64,000 nucleotides of DNA from AAA044-D11 sp965268275. Lineage in GTDB: Bacteria; Actinomycetota; Actinomycetes; Nanopelagicales; Nanopelagicaceae. The stretch covers positions 806,001-870,000 of the forward strand of contig OZ254168.1 in NCBI GenBank assembly GCA_965268275.1, given 5' to 3'. This document shows, one piece after another, positions 48,168 through 58,029 of this stretch (within the stretch, counting starts at the first letter, position 1; each line of letters opens with the position of its first letter). The position numbers and the translations under genes are program-made. The notes under the pieces were generated by a model. The model saw only the letters and a list, made by a program, of their open reading frames with translations. It had not been told where the DNA came from and made no database searches.

Positions 48168-50275
48168 TGAGCGATCTTAAGTTGCCAGAAGGTGCACCAG
48201 AAGAAGTAGTAACAGCGGCACATGTTCGAGAAATCGACCTTGCACCATTCGGTCATACCGGAACTCTTTCGCTAATCACTTTAGATAACGGCTTCGACCA
48301 TAATCGTCCAAATACCTTTGGTCCTAATTCTTTGGCAGCGCTAAATGAAGCAATCACCGTTGCAGAAGCCAGTTCATCTGTTGCAATTGCAATAACCGGC
48401 AAGCCATTTATCTTTGCGGCGGGCGCTGATTTATCTGGGATATCTTTCTTAACTGAACAGAAGCAGGCTCTAGCGATTGCAAAACTCGGTCACGATGTTT
48501 TCCGCAGATTTGGCGAGAGCAAGAAGCCAACCTTTGCATTCGTAAATGGTCTAGCACTTGGTGGCGGTTTAGAAGTTGCCCTTCATTGCAACTATCGCAG
48601 CCTGGCATCAACTGCGTTTACTGGACTTCCAGAAGTTTTCTTGGGTCTGGTTCCTGGTTGGGGCGGAGCAACAATTCTGCCTAAGCTGATCGGACCGGCA
48701 AATGCCGTTCAAGTAATTATTCTGAATGCGTTAAATAACAACACAATGTTAAAAGCTAAGGATGCTTTGGTTCTTGGTGTTACAGACGTCGTATTTGAAC
48801 CTGCTGATTTTCTGGAGAACTCAATCAAATTTGCAGCTTCGGTTTTAAATGGTTCGAAGAAGATTGAACGTGCCGACCATACGAAGGATGAAACGGCCTG
48901 GAACCAAGCAATTGCAGTAGGTCAAGCAGCAGTTGCTAAAAAATATGGTGGGGCCGAAATCCCGCAAGCTATAAAGGCGCTGGATTTAATTTCAGCTGCA
49001 CGAACAAATACTTTGGGCGCTGGATTTGATGCCGAAGATCAAGAACTTTCGGGTTTGATCATGAGCAATCCACTTCGTGCCTCACTTTATGCATTTAATT
49101 TGATTCAGAAGAAGCGTAAGAAAGTTGAAGGCGCACCAAAACCTGCTCTTGCCCGTAAGGTAACCAAGGTTGGTGTTGTCGGAGCCGGTCTCATGGCCTC
49201 GCAACTTGCTCTGATTATGCTTCGTAATCTTAAAGTTCCAGTCGTGATTACAGATTTGGATCAAGAACGTGTTGATAAAGGTCTGGCTTATATCCGCGGC
49301 GAACTTGCAAAACTTGTAGAGAAGAAGCGCATGAGCTCCGAAGCTGCTGCGCGTTTGGGCTCACTTGTATCTGGTTCTACCGATAAAGCTATCTTTGCCG
49401 ATGCTTCATTTGTAATTGAGGCCATCTTCGAAGAGCTAGAACTAAAGCAGAAGTTGTTTAAAGAGCTTGAGAAGATTGTTTCGGTCGAATGCATCTTGGC
49501 GACAAATACTTCATCTCTCTCTGTTACAAAGATGTCCGAAGGTTTAGCTAATCCAGAACGAGTAATCGGATTTCACTTCTTCAATCCAGTAGCGGTCATG
49601 CCATTGCTTGAAATTGCACGAACCCCGGCTACAGATGATGTAACCACTGCTACCGCAGTAAACATTGGTAAAGAATTGAAGAAAACTATGGTGATCGTGA
49701 AGGACTCCCCTGCTTTCGTAGTGAATCGTCTACTGACAAGATTTATGGGCGAAATTACCGATGCGATTGATGAAGGCACCGCGCCAGATGTTGCGGATGC
49801 TGCAATGAAGCCTCTAGGACTTCCGATGACCTCACTCGAATTGTTAGGTTTAGTCGGACCTGGCGTTGCACTTCATGTTGCCGAAACTCTTCACAATAAT
49901 CTTGGTGATCGCTACCGAATCTCACCAACTATGCAGGCCTTCGTTGCACAAGGTATAAAAACTTTTTATATCAAGGATGACAAGGGAGTATTGACTCCAA
50001 ACCCTGCGGCACTTGCACTAATAAAGGGCGGATCTAAAGCTTCAACATCTGAAGAAGTTCGGGTTCGCGCACTTAAAGCTTTAGCAAGTGAAGCAAAGAT
50101 GATGTTGGATGAAGGCTTAGTTTCTACTGCTGCTGAAATTGATATCTGTATGTTGCTTGGCTGCGGTTGGCCGCTACATCTTGGTGGAATCTTGCCTTAC
50201 TTAGATCGCGTGGGAATAAGTAGCGAAGTTACCGGCCAGGTTTTTCATCCAGCGGGAGTTGCTTCGCTGGCATAA
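48167..50275 (+). CDS. fadB: Fatty-acid oxidation multifunctional enzyme (enoyl-CoA hydratase / 3-hydroxyacyl-CoA dehydrogenase)
   Basis: A 702-residue fusion. The N-terminal part (about residues 1-270) is a crotonase domain: ITGKPFIFAAGADLSG and LALGGGLEVALHC supply the oxyanion sites and GLPEVFLGLVPGWGGATIL the active-site Glu. The middle part is a 3-hydroxyacyl-CoA dehydrogenase with GAGLMASQLA (Rossmann motif, usually GAGTMGAGIA), IGFHFFNPVAVMPLLEI and NRLLTRFMGEI. The C-terminus is the second 3HCDH domain. The start is set by TAATG coupling to fadA. Its 3' end runs 47 bases into the convergent dxs gene. Confidence 0.93.
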   Translation: MSDLKLPEGAPEEVVTAAHVREIDLAPFGHTGTLSLITLDNGFDHNRPNTFGPNSLAALNEAITVAEASSSVAIAITGKPFIFAAGADLSGISFLTEQKQALAIAKLGHDVFRRFGESKKPTFAFVNGLALGGGLEVALHCNYRSLASTAFTGLPEVFLGLVPGWGGATILPKLIGPANAVQVIILNALNNNTMLKAKDALVLGVTDVVFEPADFLENSIKFAASVLNGSKKIERADHTKDETAWNQAIAVGQAAVAKKYGGAEIPQAIKALDLISAARTNTLGAGFDAEDQELSGLIMSNPLRASLYAFNLIQKKRKKVEGAPKPALARKVTKVGVVGAGLMASQLALIMLRNLKVPVVITDLDQERVDKGLAYIRGELAKLVEKKRMSSEAAARLGSLVSGSTDKAIFADASFVIEAIFEELELKQKLFKELEKIVSVECILATNTSSLSVTKMSEGLANPERVIGFHFFNPVAVMPLLEIARTPATDDVTTATAVNIGKELKKTMVIVKDSPAFVVNRLLTRFMGEITDAIDEGTAPDVADAAMKPLGLPMTSLELLGLVGPGVALHVAETLHNNLGDRYRISPTMQAFVAQGIKTFYIKDDKGVLTPNPAALALIKGGSKASTSEEVRVRALKALASEAKMMLDEGLVSTAAEIDICMLLGCGWPLHLGGILPYLDRVGISSEVTGQVFHPAGVASLA

Positions 50276-52169
50276 CATCTCCATTTAGCTGATCCTTGAG
50301 CGAACTGCTCCAGGAAACTAATTGATGTGTAATGTTCTGTGCAGTTATTCCAAGATCAGACATGATCTCACCGCGCTTTGAATGCTCGATAAATTCAAGT
50401 GGAACGCCAATTGAATGAATTGGAACGTTAATTTCAGCATCTCTAAACATTTCAGAGATTGTGCTTGCGATCCCACCATGGCGAATTCCGTCTTCGACGA
50501 CAACAACAGATTTGTATCTCTGCGCCATTGTTAGCAAGCTCTGTGGAAGTGGCTTAACCCAACGTGGATCGATGACGGTCACACCTACGCCTTCGCGATA
50601 TGCCTGAGATGCCGCTTCAACACAAATCTTTGCCATCGCGCCAACGCTAACCAGAAGAACATCTGCGCTTTCACCGCGATACAAAACATCGATGCCATCT
50701 CGGCGCTCGAATGCTGGAATGTCGGCACCTACTGGTCCTTTAGGGAATCGAATTAATGAAGGAGCGTCCGAAATATTAAGTGCTTCATTTAAAGTTTCGC
50801 GAAGAATCGCACCATCTCTAGGTGCAGCAACATGAAGGGTCGGGACAATTCCGGTTAAAGCTAGATCCCAAATTCCGTGATGTGAAGGCCCGTCATCACC
50901 GGTTATGCCAGCACGATCCAATACAAAAGTTACGCCAGCTTTATGCAGCGCAACATCTAGTAAAAGTTGATCGAATGCGCGGTTTAAGAAAGTTGAGTAA
51001 ATGGCAACAACTGGATGTAATCCAGTGAAAGCTAAACCGGCTGCACTAGTTGCAGCGTGTTGTTCGGCGATACCAACATCAAAAGCACGATCCGGAAACT
51101 TCTCGGCGAATTTATCTAAACCTGTTGGCCCAAGCATTGCTGCAGTAATTGCAACGACATCTTTACGCTTTGCGCCGATCTCGCATATTTCATCAGAGAA
51201 AACACTGGTCCAATTTGGTGCGTTCTTAGCAACTGGAACGCCAGTTTCTGGACTTACGATCCCGACAGCGTGGAATTTTTCAGCAGCATCATTAATTGCT
51301 GGCGCATGACCACGACCCTTTTCGGTAATCACGTGAACCAAGACTGGAGCACCAAAATTCTTTGCTTGCTCTAGTGCATTTTCCATAGCTTCAATATTGT
51401 GGCCATCGATTGGACCAAGGTATTTGAGACCTAAATCCTCAAACATTCCCTGCGGAGCGACAATGTCTTTAATTCCTTTTTTAACTCCGTGCAACGTTTC
51501 GTAAATTGGGCCGCCAACAACAGGAGTCTTTTCAAGAACGCCTTTGCCCCAATCCAAGAATTTCTCGTAACCACTAGTTGTGCGGAGAGTTGAAAGATAA
51601 GTAGCGAGTCCGCCGATAGTCGGTGAATAAGAGCGTTCGTTGTCGTTCACAACAATTACCAGCTTGAGATCATCACTAGATGCAATGTTATTGAGCGCTT
51701 CCCATGACATTCCGCCCGTCAGAGCACCATCGCCGACAACGCAAACTACAGTTTTATCGAGATCGCCTTTGATTAAATTTCCGCGGGCAACGCCATCAGA
51801 CCAAGAGAGCGCAGTAGATGCGTGAGAGTTTTCTACAACGTCATGTTTACTTTCGGCGCGATTTGGATAACCAGATACTCCGCCACGTTGACGTAACTTA
51901 TCAAAACCTGCAATGCGACCAGTCAATAACTTGTGGACATAACTCTGATGTCCGGTATCAAAAATAATTGTGTCCTTTGGAGATTCAAATATCCGATGTA
52001 TAGCAATCGTTAACTCGACAACACCAAGATTCGGTCCAAGATGGCCGCCACTCTTTGAAACTTTTTCGATCAGAAAATCTCGAATTTCGAGTGATAATTC
52101 AGCAAGCTCCGAAAATGAAAGCTTCGCCAAATCAGATGGCGCGCTTATTTTTTCCAGATACTTTGACAT
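50229..52169 (-). CDS. dxs: 1-deoxy-D-xylulose-5-phosphate synthase
   Basis: A 646-residue thiamine-diphosphate enzyme, first step of the MEP isoprenoid route. The TPP motif is VVGDGALTGGMSWEALNNI near residue 150, GHQSYVHKLLTGR is the catalytic-His block, DRAGITGDDGPSHHG the substrate loop, and the C-terminal transketolase domain is complete. The C-terminal tail passes the start of the conserved end and overlaps the 3' end of fadB by 47 bases. Part of an operon acn-dxs on the minus strand. Dxs adjacent to aconitase and rnd is the mycobacterial order as I recall. Confidence 0.96.
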   Translation of the reverse strand: MSKYLEKISAPSDLAKLSFSELAELSLEIRDFLIEKVSKSGGHLGPNLGVVELTIAIHRIFESPKDTIIFDTGHQSYVHKLLTGRIAGFDKLRQRGGVSGYPNRAESKHDVVENSHASTALSWSDGVARGNLIKGDLDKTVVCVVGDGALTGGMSWEALNNIASSDDLKLVIVVNDNERSYSPTIGGLATYLSTLRTTSGYEKFLDWGKGVLEKTPVVGGPIYETLHGVKKGIKDIVAPQGMFEDLGLKYLGPIDGHNIEAMENALEQAKNFGAPVLVHVITEKGRGHAPAINDAAEKFHAVGIVSPETGVPVAKNAPNWTSVFSDEICEIGAKRKDVVAITAAMLGPTGLDKFAEKFPDRAFDVGIAEQHAATSAAGLAFTGLHPVVAIYSTFLNRAFDQLLLDVALHKAGVTFVLDRAGITGDDGPSHHGIWDLALTGIVPTLHVAAPRDGAILRETLNEALNISDAPSLIRFPKGPVGADIPAFERRDGIDVLYRGESADVLLVSVGAMAKICVEAASQAYREGVGVTVIDPRWVKPLPQSLLTMAQRYKSVVVVEDGIRHGGIASTISEMFRDAEINVPIHSIGVPLEFIEHSKRGEIMSDLGITAQNITHQLVSWSSSLKDQLNGDVMPAKQLPLDEKPGR

Positions 52170-52197
52170 CGCCGTAGTCTAGAGCAAGTCGATATTT

Positions 52198-54852
52198 TTA
52201 GAGCAGTGAACGCAGCACGTATTGCATGATGCCGCCATGACGGAAGTAATCGGCTTCACCAGGAGTATCGATACGGACCACCGCATCAAAGCTCTTATCA
52301 CCCGCAATAACCTTTAGTGTCTTTGGGACTCCGCCGGTATTTAGCGCTTCGATTCCGACCACTGCAAATTCTTCGCTACCTGTTAAGCCAAGTGATTCAG
52401 CGTTTTGGCCTGCTGGGAATTGAAGTGGTAGCACTCCCATTCCAATCAAGTTTGAGCGATGAATACGTTCAAAAGATTCCGCTATAACAACTTTAACTCC
52501 AAGTAGCGCGGTTCCTTTCGCTGCCCAGTCACGTGATGAACCAGATCCATATTCTTTACCAGCAAGAATTACTAATGGAATTTTCGCATTCTGATATGCC
52601 ATTGATGCATCGTAAATAGTTGCTTGAGAGCCGCCATCAAGGAAGTTCTTGGTGAAACCACCTTCTACACCATTCAAAAGTAAATTCTTAAGGCGAATGT
52701 TTGCAAAGGTTCCACGAATCATTACTTCGTGATTTCCGCGACGAGATCCGTAAGAGTTGAAATCTGCACGATCGATTCCGTGTTCTGCAAGATATTTTCC
52801 GGCAGGTGAATCTGCTTTGATATTTCCGGCTGGTGAGATGTGATCAGTCGTAACTGAATCACCAAGAACTGCTAGAACTCGAGCCTTAGAAATATCCTTT
52901 ACTGGCTCTGGGTTTCGAGGCATACCTTCAAAGTAAGGTGGCTTTCGAACATATGTTGACTTCAAATCCCACTCAAAGACTTTTCCGGTTGGTGTCGCAA
53001 GTGACTTCCAGCGATGATCGCCCTCAAAAACTGTTGCATAATCTTTGGTAAACATCTCTGAAGAAATTGAAGAATTGATGACGCTCTGAATCTCTTCAGT
53101 CGTTGGCCAAATATCCTTGAGATAAACCGGTTTGCCGTCTTTATCGTTGCCGATTGAATCATTTTCGAAATCGTGATCCATGGTTCCAGCAAGTGCATAT
53201 GCAACAACTAGTGGTGGCGAAGCCAAGTAATTCATCTTGATATCTGGGCTAATGCGACCTTCGAAGTTTCGGTTACCTGACAGAACGGCAGTTACAGCTA
53301 AATCATTCTCATTGATTGCTTTGCTGATTTCAACCGGTAGTGGACCTGAGTTACCAATACAGGTTACGCAGCCATAGCCAACTAAGTTGAAGCCGAGTTG
53401 TTCCATATAAGGCGTTAGACCAGCGCGATCGTAATAATCAGTTACAACTTTCGATCCTGGTGCGAGCGTTGTCTTTACCCATGGCTTACTGCGTAGACCC
53501 TTTTCGACGGCCTTCTTAGCAAGCAGGGCTGCACCAATCATGACGCTTGGGTTTGAAGTATTTGTGCAAGATGTAATTGAAGCGATGACAACTGCGCCAT
53601 TTGAAACGGAGGTTTCTTTCCCGTTAAGAGAGATTTTGACCGCTGATTTTGCAGTCCTCTCCGTAAAGTAAGAAGGAAGGATTTTTTCAAACGAATCCTT
53701 CGAATCCGAAAGTTCGATTCGATCTTGTGGTCGCTTTGGTCCCGCAATCGAAGGAACAATTGTTGCAAGATCAAGTTCGAGAGTTTCAGAGAATCGTGGT
53801 GACTTATCTGGGTTGTGCCACAAACCAACGCGCTTTGCATACTCTTCAACCAGAGCCAATTGATCTGCAGTGCGTCCGGTGAGCTTCATGTATTTAATTG
53901 TTTCTTCATCAATCGGGAAGATCGCGCAAGTAGATCCATATTCCGGAGACATGTTTCCGATTGTTGTTCGGTTCGCCATCGGAAGCGCTGTAACACCTGG
54001 ACCATAAAATTCAACGAACTTACCAACTACACCATGCTTACGAAGCATTTGAGTAATTGTTAAAACCAAATCTGTCGCTGTTGTTCCGATTGGAAGTTGG
54101 CCATTTAATTTAAATCCAACAACGCGAGGAATCAACATTGAAACCGGTTGTCCCAGAAGAGCTGCCTCGGCTTCGATGCCGCCTACTCCCCAACCCAAAA
54201 CTCCAAGGCCGTTAACCATTGTTGTGTGTGAATCGGTTCCGACGACTGTGTCTGGATAAGCGCGTTGGACACCATTGACTTTTCTTGTCATTACTACGCG
54301 AGCTAGGTATTCAATATTTACTTGGTGAACAATTCCGGTTCCTGGTGGAACAACTTTAAATTCATCAAATGCGCTCTGACCCCAACGAAGGAAGCGATAG
54401 CGCTCCTGGTTGCGTTGGTATTCGATATCTGTGTTCTCTTCGAACGCTGTGTTTGTTCCGAACTTATCGGCAATTACTGAGTGGTCAATAACTAGTTCTG
54501 CCGGAGCGAGTGGATTTACCTTTGCTGGATCTCCGCCAAGTTCAACGATTGCTTCGCGCATTGTTGCTAGATCCACAACGCATGGAACTCCGGTGAAATC
54601 CTGCATGATTACGCGCGCTGGCGTAAATTGAATTTCGGTATCTGGCTCAGAATCTGGATTCCAATTTGCAAGTGCTTCGATCTGAGCGGCTGTGATATTT
54701 GCGCCATCTTCGGTGCGAAGTAAATTCTCGAGTAAAACTTTTAAGCTAAAGGGCAGACTGTCTGCGGCCGGCAATTTTGTGATATCAAATATCTCGTATT
54801 TGCTACCCGCTACTTCAATTTCAACCTTCGCATTGAAAGAATTTTTACTCAT
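52198..54852 (-). CDS. acnA: Aconitate hydratase (AcnA type)
   Basis: A 884-residue TCA-cycle enzyme with a 4Fe-4S cluster. VGTDSHTTMVNGLGVLGWGVGGIEAEAALLG, SCTNTSNPSVMIGAAL (first cluster Cys), GYGCVTCIGNSGP (the other two), and the C-terminal swivelling domain with YGSGSSRDWAAKGTALLG are all present. It converts citrate to isocitrate. The family also includes IRP-like RNA binders, but nothing here points to that. It follows the TrmA-like gene by nine bases and precedes dxs. Confidence 0.97.
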   Translation of the reverse strand: MSKNSFNAKVEIEVAGSKYEIFDITKLPAADSLPFSLKVLLENLLRTEDGANITAAQIEALANWNPDSEPDTEIQFTPARVIMQDFTGVPCVVDLATMREAIVELGGDPAKVNPLAPAELVIDHSVIADKFGTNTAFEENTDIEYQRNQERYRFLRWGQSAFDEFKVVPPGTGIVHQVNIEYLARVVMTRKVNGVQRAYPDTVVGTDSHTTMVNGLGVLGWGVGGIEAEAALLGQPVSMLIPRVVGFKLNGQLPIGTTATDLVLTITQMLRKHGVVGKFVEFYGPGVTALPMANRTTIGNMSPEYGSTCAIFPIDEETIKYMKLTGRTADQLALVEEYAKRVGLWHNPDKSPRFSETLELDLATIVPSIAGPKRPQDRIELSDSKDSFEKILPSYFTERTAKSAVKISLNGKETSVSNGAVVIASITSCTNTSNPSVMIGAALLAKKAVEKGLRSKPWVKTTLAPGSKVVTDYYDRAGLTPYMEQLGFNLVGYGCVTCIGNSGPLPVEISKAINENDLAVTAVLSGNRNFEGRISPDIKMNYLASPPLVVAYALAGTMDHDFENDSIGNDKDGKPVYLKDIWPTTEEIQSVINSSISSEMFTKDYATVFEGDHRWKSLATPTGKVFEWDLKSTYVRKPPYFEGMPRNPEPVKDISKARVLAVLGDSVTTDHISPAGNIKADSPAGKYLAEHGIDRADFNSYGSRRGNHEVMIRGTFANIRLKNLLLNGVEGGFTKNFLDGGSQATIYDASMAYQNAKIPLVILAGKEYGSGSSRDWAAKGTALLGVKVVIAESFERIHRSNLIGMGVLPLQFPAGQNAESLGLTGSEEFAVVGIEALNTGGVPKTLKVIAGDKSFDAVVRIDTPGEADYFRHGGIMQYVLRSLL

Positions 54853-54861
54853 GAGCGCATC

Positions 54862-56061
54862 TTAACCGAGGGAAAAGCGAGCCACACATTCCACATGTTG
54901 AGTCATCGGGAATAGATCGAAGCCAACGATGTGATTTAGGTGATATCCAGCCTCTTCTAGCGCCTTGGCGTCGCGGGCCAGTGAGGCCGGGTCGCATGAG
55001 ACATAAACAATCGTCCGAGGTTTCTTAGCCACCATCTGTTTAACAACCATATCGCCAGCACCGGTCCGAGGTGGATCTAAAAGAATTACATCTACGCGAT
55101 TAATCAATGGCAACTTCTGTTCAACCCGACCGGCATGAACTACAACGTTCTTCACTTTCTCAAAAATCTTAAGTGCATCTTGAGTTGCTCGATGACTAGA
55201 TTCGATCAAATGAACTTTTCCGATATCGCCAACATCTTCTGCCATCGGAGCAGTGAATAGCCCGACGCCACCATATAAATCGCAGACCTGGTCGCCTGGC
55301 CGAAGCGCCATCAGATCCATAACTAACTTGGTAAGTGTTTTAGGCGCAGCGCTATGGCTCTGCCAAAAAGACGTTGGAGAAATTTCATAGGTATGTTCAC
55401 CAACAACTTCATGCAATTGGGTTGGGCCAGAAATGCTGCGACCACCGCGAGATACATTCTTTTCACCAGAGCTAGAGACCGCAACTTCAAGACGATCATC
55501 GCCCTTCCAGCTTCTGGCAAACATTGCTGGGTCGTTAATCGCTTCAACAGCAATCAAACACTTATCAATTTCAGTTACTTCTTTGCTGCGAGCGGAATAC
55601 AAGCCTGGTTTTCCACTCTTTGAAATAGCGAAATCCATACGAGTTCGCCAGTGCAGGCCATTAATTGGTTCGGCCGGAAGAACATCCAAATCCATTTCAA
55701 TTCTTCCGAGGCGAGAGAACTGTTCGCGAATAACTGAACGCTTTAATTCAAGTTGTGCCGAAATTTCTATATGTTGAAAATCGCAACCACCACATCCGCC
55801 TGGCACCGCATACTTACATGGAGGAACAACACGATCTTTTGAGGGCTTTAGAATTTCGATTGCATCACCACGAGCCAACTTTGAAGAGGTTGAAGTTATT
55901 TCGACAACCGCTTCTTCACCTGTAATTCCATACCTTACGAAAACAACTTGCCCTTTATGTCTAGCGATGAAATGGCCGCCATGTGCCACTGGCCCAATTT
56001 CTACGGTAATTCGGTCGCCTACTTTTAGCGAGCCTTCGTCTTTCCGGATGTTGGATTCCAT
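54862..56061 (-). CDS. TrmA/RlmD-family RNA methyltransferase with TRAM domain and Fe-S motif
   Basis: A 399-residue class I SAM methyltransferase for m5U in RNA. An N-terminal TRAM domain (residues about 12-62) is followed by the Fe-S motif CKYAVPGGCGGCDFQH, the SAM-binding DLYGGVGLFTAPMAED and the catalytic Cys in VYVSCDPASLARDAKALEE. The cysteine motif groups it with the RlmC/RlmD (RumA) branch. Which rRNA or tRNA position it methylates cannot be told. Upstream gene of the acn-dxs operon; divergent from the TrkA pair. Confidence 0.9.
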   Translation of the reverse strand: MESNIRKDEGSLKVGDRITVEIGPVAHGGHFIARHKGQVVFVRYGITGEEAVVEITSTSSKLARGDAIEILKPSKDRVVPPCKYAVPGGCGGCDFQHIEISAQLELKRSVIREQFSRLGRIEMDLDVLPAEPINGLHWRTRMDFAISKSGKPGLYSARSKEVTEIDKCLIAVEAINDPAMFARSWKGDDRLEVAVSSSGEKNVSRGGRSISGPTQLHEVVGEHTYEISPTSFWQSHSAAPKTLTKLVMDLMALRPGDQVCDLYGGVGLFTAPMAEDVGDIGKVHLIESSHRATQDALKIFEKVKNVVVHAGRVEQKLPLINRVDVILLDPPRTGAGDMVVKQMVAKKPRTIVYVSCDPASLARDAKALEEAGYHLNHIVGFDLFPMTQHVECVARFSLG

Positions 56062-56093
56062 AGGGGCAACCTTAAGGGTGTAAGTTGTACTTC

Positions 56094-56756
56094 GTGCACG
56101 TAGTGATTATGGGATGCGGTCGAGTCGGATCTGGTCTTGCCATTGATTTAGAGGCAGCCGGACATTCGGTATCAATAATCGACCAAAATAAAGAAGCATT
56201 CCGCCGATTAGGCCCAGATTTTAAAGGTCAGATAATTGCTGGAGTTGGTTTTGACCGCGATATCTTGCTTGAAGCTGGAATTGAGAAGGCCGATGCATTT
56301 GCAGCTGTTTCAAATGGTGATAATTCCAACATCTTGGCGGCGCGAGTTGCTAGAGAAACTTATGGTGTTGAAAAAGTAGTTGCACGTATTTATGACCCAG
56401 CCCGCGCCGAAATTTATCAACGCCTCGGAATTCCTACTGTGGCAACAGTTTTATGGACCACAGATCAGATAATTCGAAGACTGGCCCCAGAAGGATCAAG
56501 ATCTGAGTGGCGCGATGCAAGTGGCGAAGTTCAACTCTGTGAAGTTCATTTACATCACGATTGGTTTGGAAAACCGGTTTCACTTATCGAGTCTTCAACT
56601 AAAGCGCGAGTTGCATTTATTACTCGCCTAGGTAGCGGAATGATTCCAACTGAAAATACCGCTCTTCAAGAGGGCGATTTGGTCCATGTGATGACTACAG
56701 ATAAAGAATTAAAGGGTATTGAAGAAACTCTCGCAAAATCTCCGGAAGAGGCTTAG
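56094..56756 (+). CDS. trkA: Potassium uptake regulatory subunit TrkA (first of two)
   Basis: A 220-residue cytoplasmic RCK protein. Rossmann motif MGCGRVGSGLAIDLEAAG near the N-terminus, ending with a TrkA-C domain (residues about 130-215). It gates the membrane channel protein TrkH/Ktr in response to NAD(H) or nucleotides. GTG 56094 (MHVVIMGCGR) is preferred over a TTG at 56085. Six bases separate it from the second TrkA-type gene, matching the ceoB-ceoC pair of mycobacteria. No channel gene is found nearby. Confidence 0.92.
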   Translation: MHVVIMGCGRVGSGLAIDLEAAGHSVSIIDQNKEAFRRLGPDFKGQIIAGVGFDRDILLEAGIEKADAFAAVSNGDNSNILAARVARETYGVEKVVARIYDPARAEIYQRLGIPTVATVLWTTDQIIRRLAPEGSRSEWRDASGEVQLCEVHLHHDWFGKPVSLIESSTKARVAFITRLGSGMIPTENTALQEGDLVHVMTTDKELKGIEETLAKSPEEA

Positions 56757-56761
56757 AAGAT

Positions 56762-57424
56762 ATGAGAATTGCGATTGCTGGAGCCGGGAATGTTGGGCGT
56801 TCAATTGCCCGCGAGCTAATTGAAAATGGCCACAATATTCTTCTGATTGATCGGGACCCTAAAGCTTTAAAAATAGAGAGCGTTCCTAATGCTGAATGGC
56901 TGATGGCCGATGTCTGTGAAATTTCCTCTCTAGATAATGCAAAGTTAGATACCTGCCAGGTTTTAATCGCTGCTACCGGAGATGACAAGGTAAACCTAGT
57001 TGCTTCGCTTCTAGCAAAGACTGAATATGGCGTTCCTCGAGTTGTTGCACGTGTAAATCACCCAAAGAATGAATGGATGTTTGATTCCTCTTGGGGCGTT
57101 GATGTTTCGGTATCTACTCCACGAATTATTTCTGCAATCGTTGAAGAGGCAGTGTCGGTAGGAGATGTAGTCCGACTGTTCTCATTGCAAAAGGGCGAAG
57201 CAAGTCTGGTTGAAATAACTTTGCCAGAAGAGGCAAAGTGTTTAGGGCGCACCGTTGAGGAAGTTGAGCTTCCAGAGAATGCAACACTTGCTGCAATTGT
57301 TCGTGATGGCCAAGTAATTACACCACATGCACATGATGTTTACTCTGCTGGAGATGAACTCCTATTTATAGCAACAATTGAAGCAGAACAACTACTTAAG
57401 AATTGCTTTATAGCTAATACTTAA
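56762..57424 (+). CDS. trkA: Potassium uptake regulatory subunit TrkA (second of two)
   Basis: A 220-residue TrkA paralogue, again with an N-terminal Rossmann domain (IAGAGNVGRSIARELIENG, with Asp in LLIDRDP) and a C-terminal TrkA-C domain ending in ELLFIATIEAEQLL. It is of similar length to its neighbour, so the two likely form a heteromeric gating ring. Ends convergently, four bases into the DUF3159 gene. Confidence 0.92.
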   Translation: MRIAIAGAGNVGRSIARELIENGHNILLIDRDPKALKIESVPNAEWLMADVCEISSLDNAKLDTCQVLIAATGDDKVNLVASLLAKTEYGVPRVVARVNHPKNEWMFDSSWGVDVSVSTPRIISAIVEEAVSVGDVVRLFSLQKGEASLVEITLPEEAKCLGRTVEEVELPENATLAAIVRDGQVITPHAHDVYSAGDELLFIATIEAEQLLKNCFIANT

Positions 57425-58029
57425 CTAGCTTTTGTAATTGGAACGGATCGAATTACCATCCAAGTTCCCCAAAGTGTTGCCAGGTAAAGCGGGAAACCAA
57501 GAAAAATATTTGCAACTCCAAGAGCATTTAATTGGTCTGCCTTAAATAGCGGATATTGCACACCTAATCTAATTGCGAAGAGTGCAAACCAGATCCAAGT
57601 TGCCTTGGTATATGCCGCCAATCTTTTTGGATCCTTACGCCATTTCAAATTCTCGCCAAGGATTGGGCCGAGTAGAACACCAATTAGCGGATATTTAATT
57701 AATATTGAAAACAAGTAAACGAGCATGAAAGCCGAATTTTTCCAGAGGCTTGGCGCGTAATAATCCTTAGCTTCACCTGTGCGCCAGGCTAACCAACCAC
57801 AGAAGGCGACTCCGATAAACCCCGAAATCGAATGCATTAAAGAATCTCTTCTAATCAACCGATAAAGCATCAACAGTGCGGCCGTCGCTAGCGAGACATA
57901 GAGACAGACCATTAAATTCTTAGAGATGTTGTATGTAAGTAAGAAAATTAATGATGGAATTGTGGAGTCAATTATTCCTTTTTTGCCGCCAAGCGCTGTT
58001 ACAACTTTTGCTTTATCTTCTTCTTGCAT
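57421..58029 (-). CDS. DUF3159 family membrane protein
   Basis: A 202-residue membrane protein with about six helices. The conserved opening VVTALGGKKGIIDSTIPSLIFLLTYN and the C-terminal WIWFALFAIRLGVQYPLF helix identify DUF3159, known only from Actinobacteria. Overall it is hydrophobic with no charged catalytic motif. It overlaps dut by one base (58029), forming a three-gene operon thioesterase-dut-DUF3159 on the minus strand. Function unknown. Confidence 0.88.
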   Translation of the reverse strand: MQEEDKAKVVTALGGKKGIIDSTIPSLIFLLTYNISKNLMVCLYVSLATAALLMLYRLIRRDSLMHSISGFIGVAFCGWLAWRTGEAKDYYAPSLWKNSAFMLVYLFSILIKYPLIGVLLGPILGENLKWRKDPKRLAAYTKATWIWFALFAIRLGVQYPLFKADQLNALGVANIFLGFPLYLATLWGTWMVIRSVPITKAS

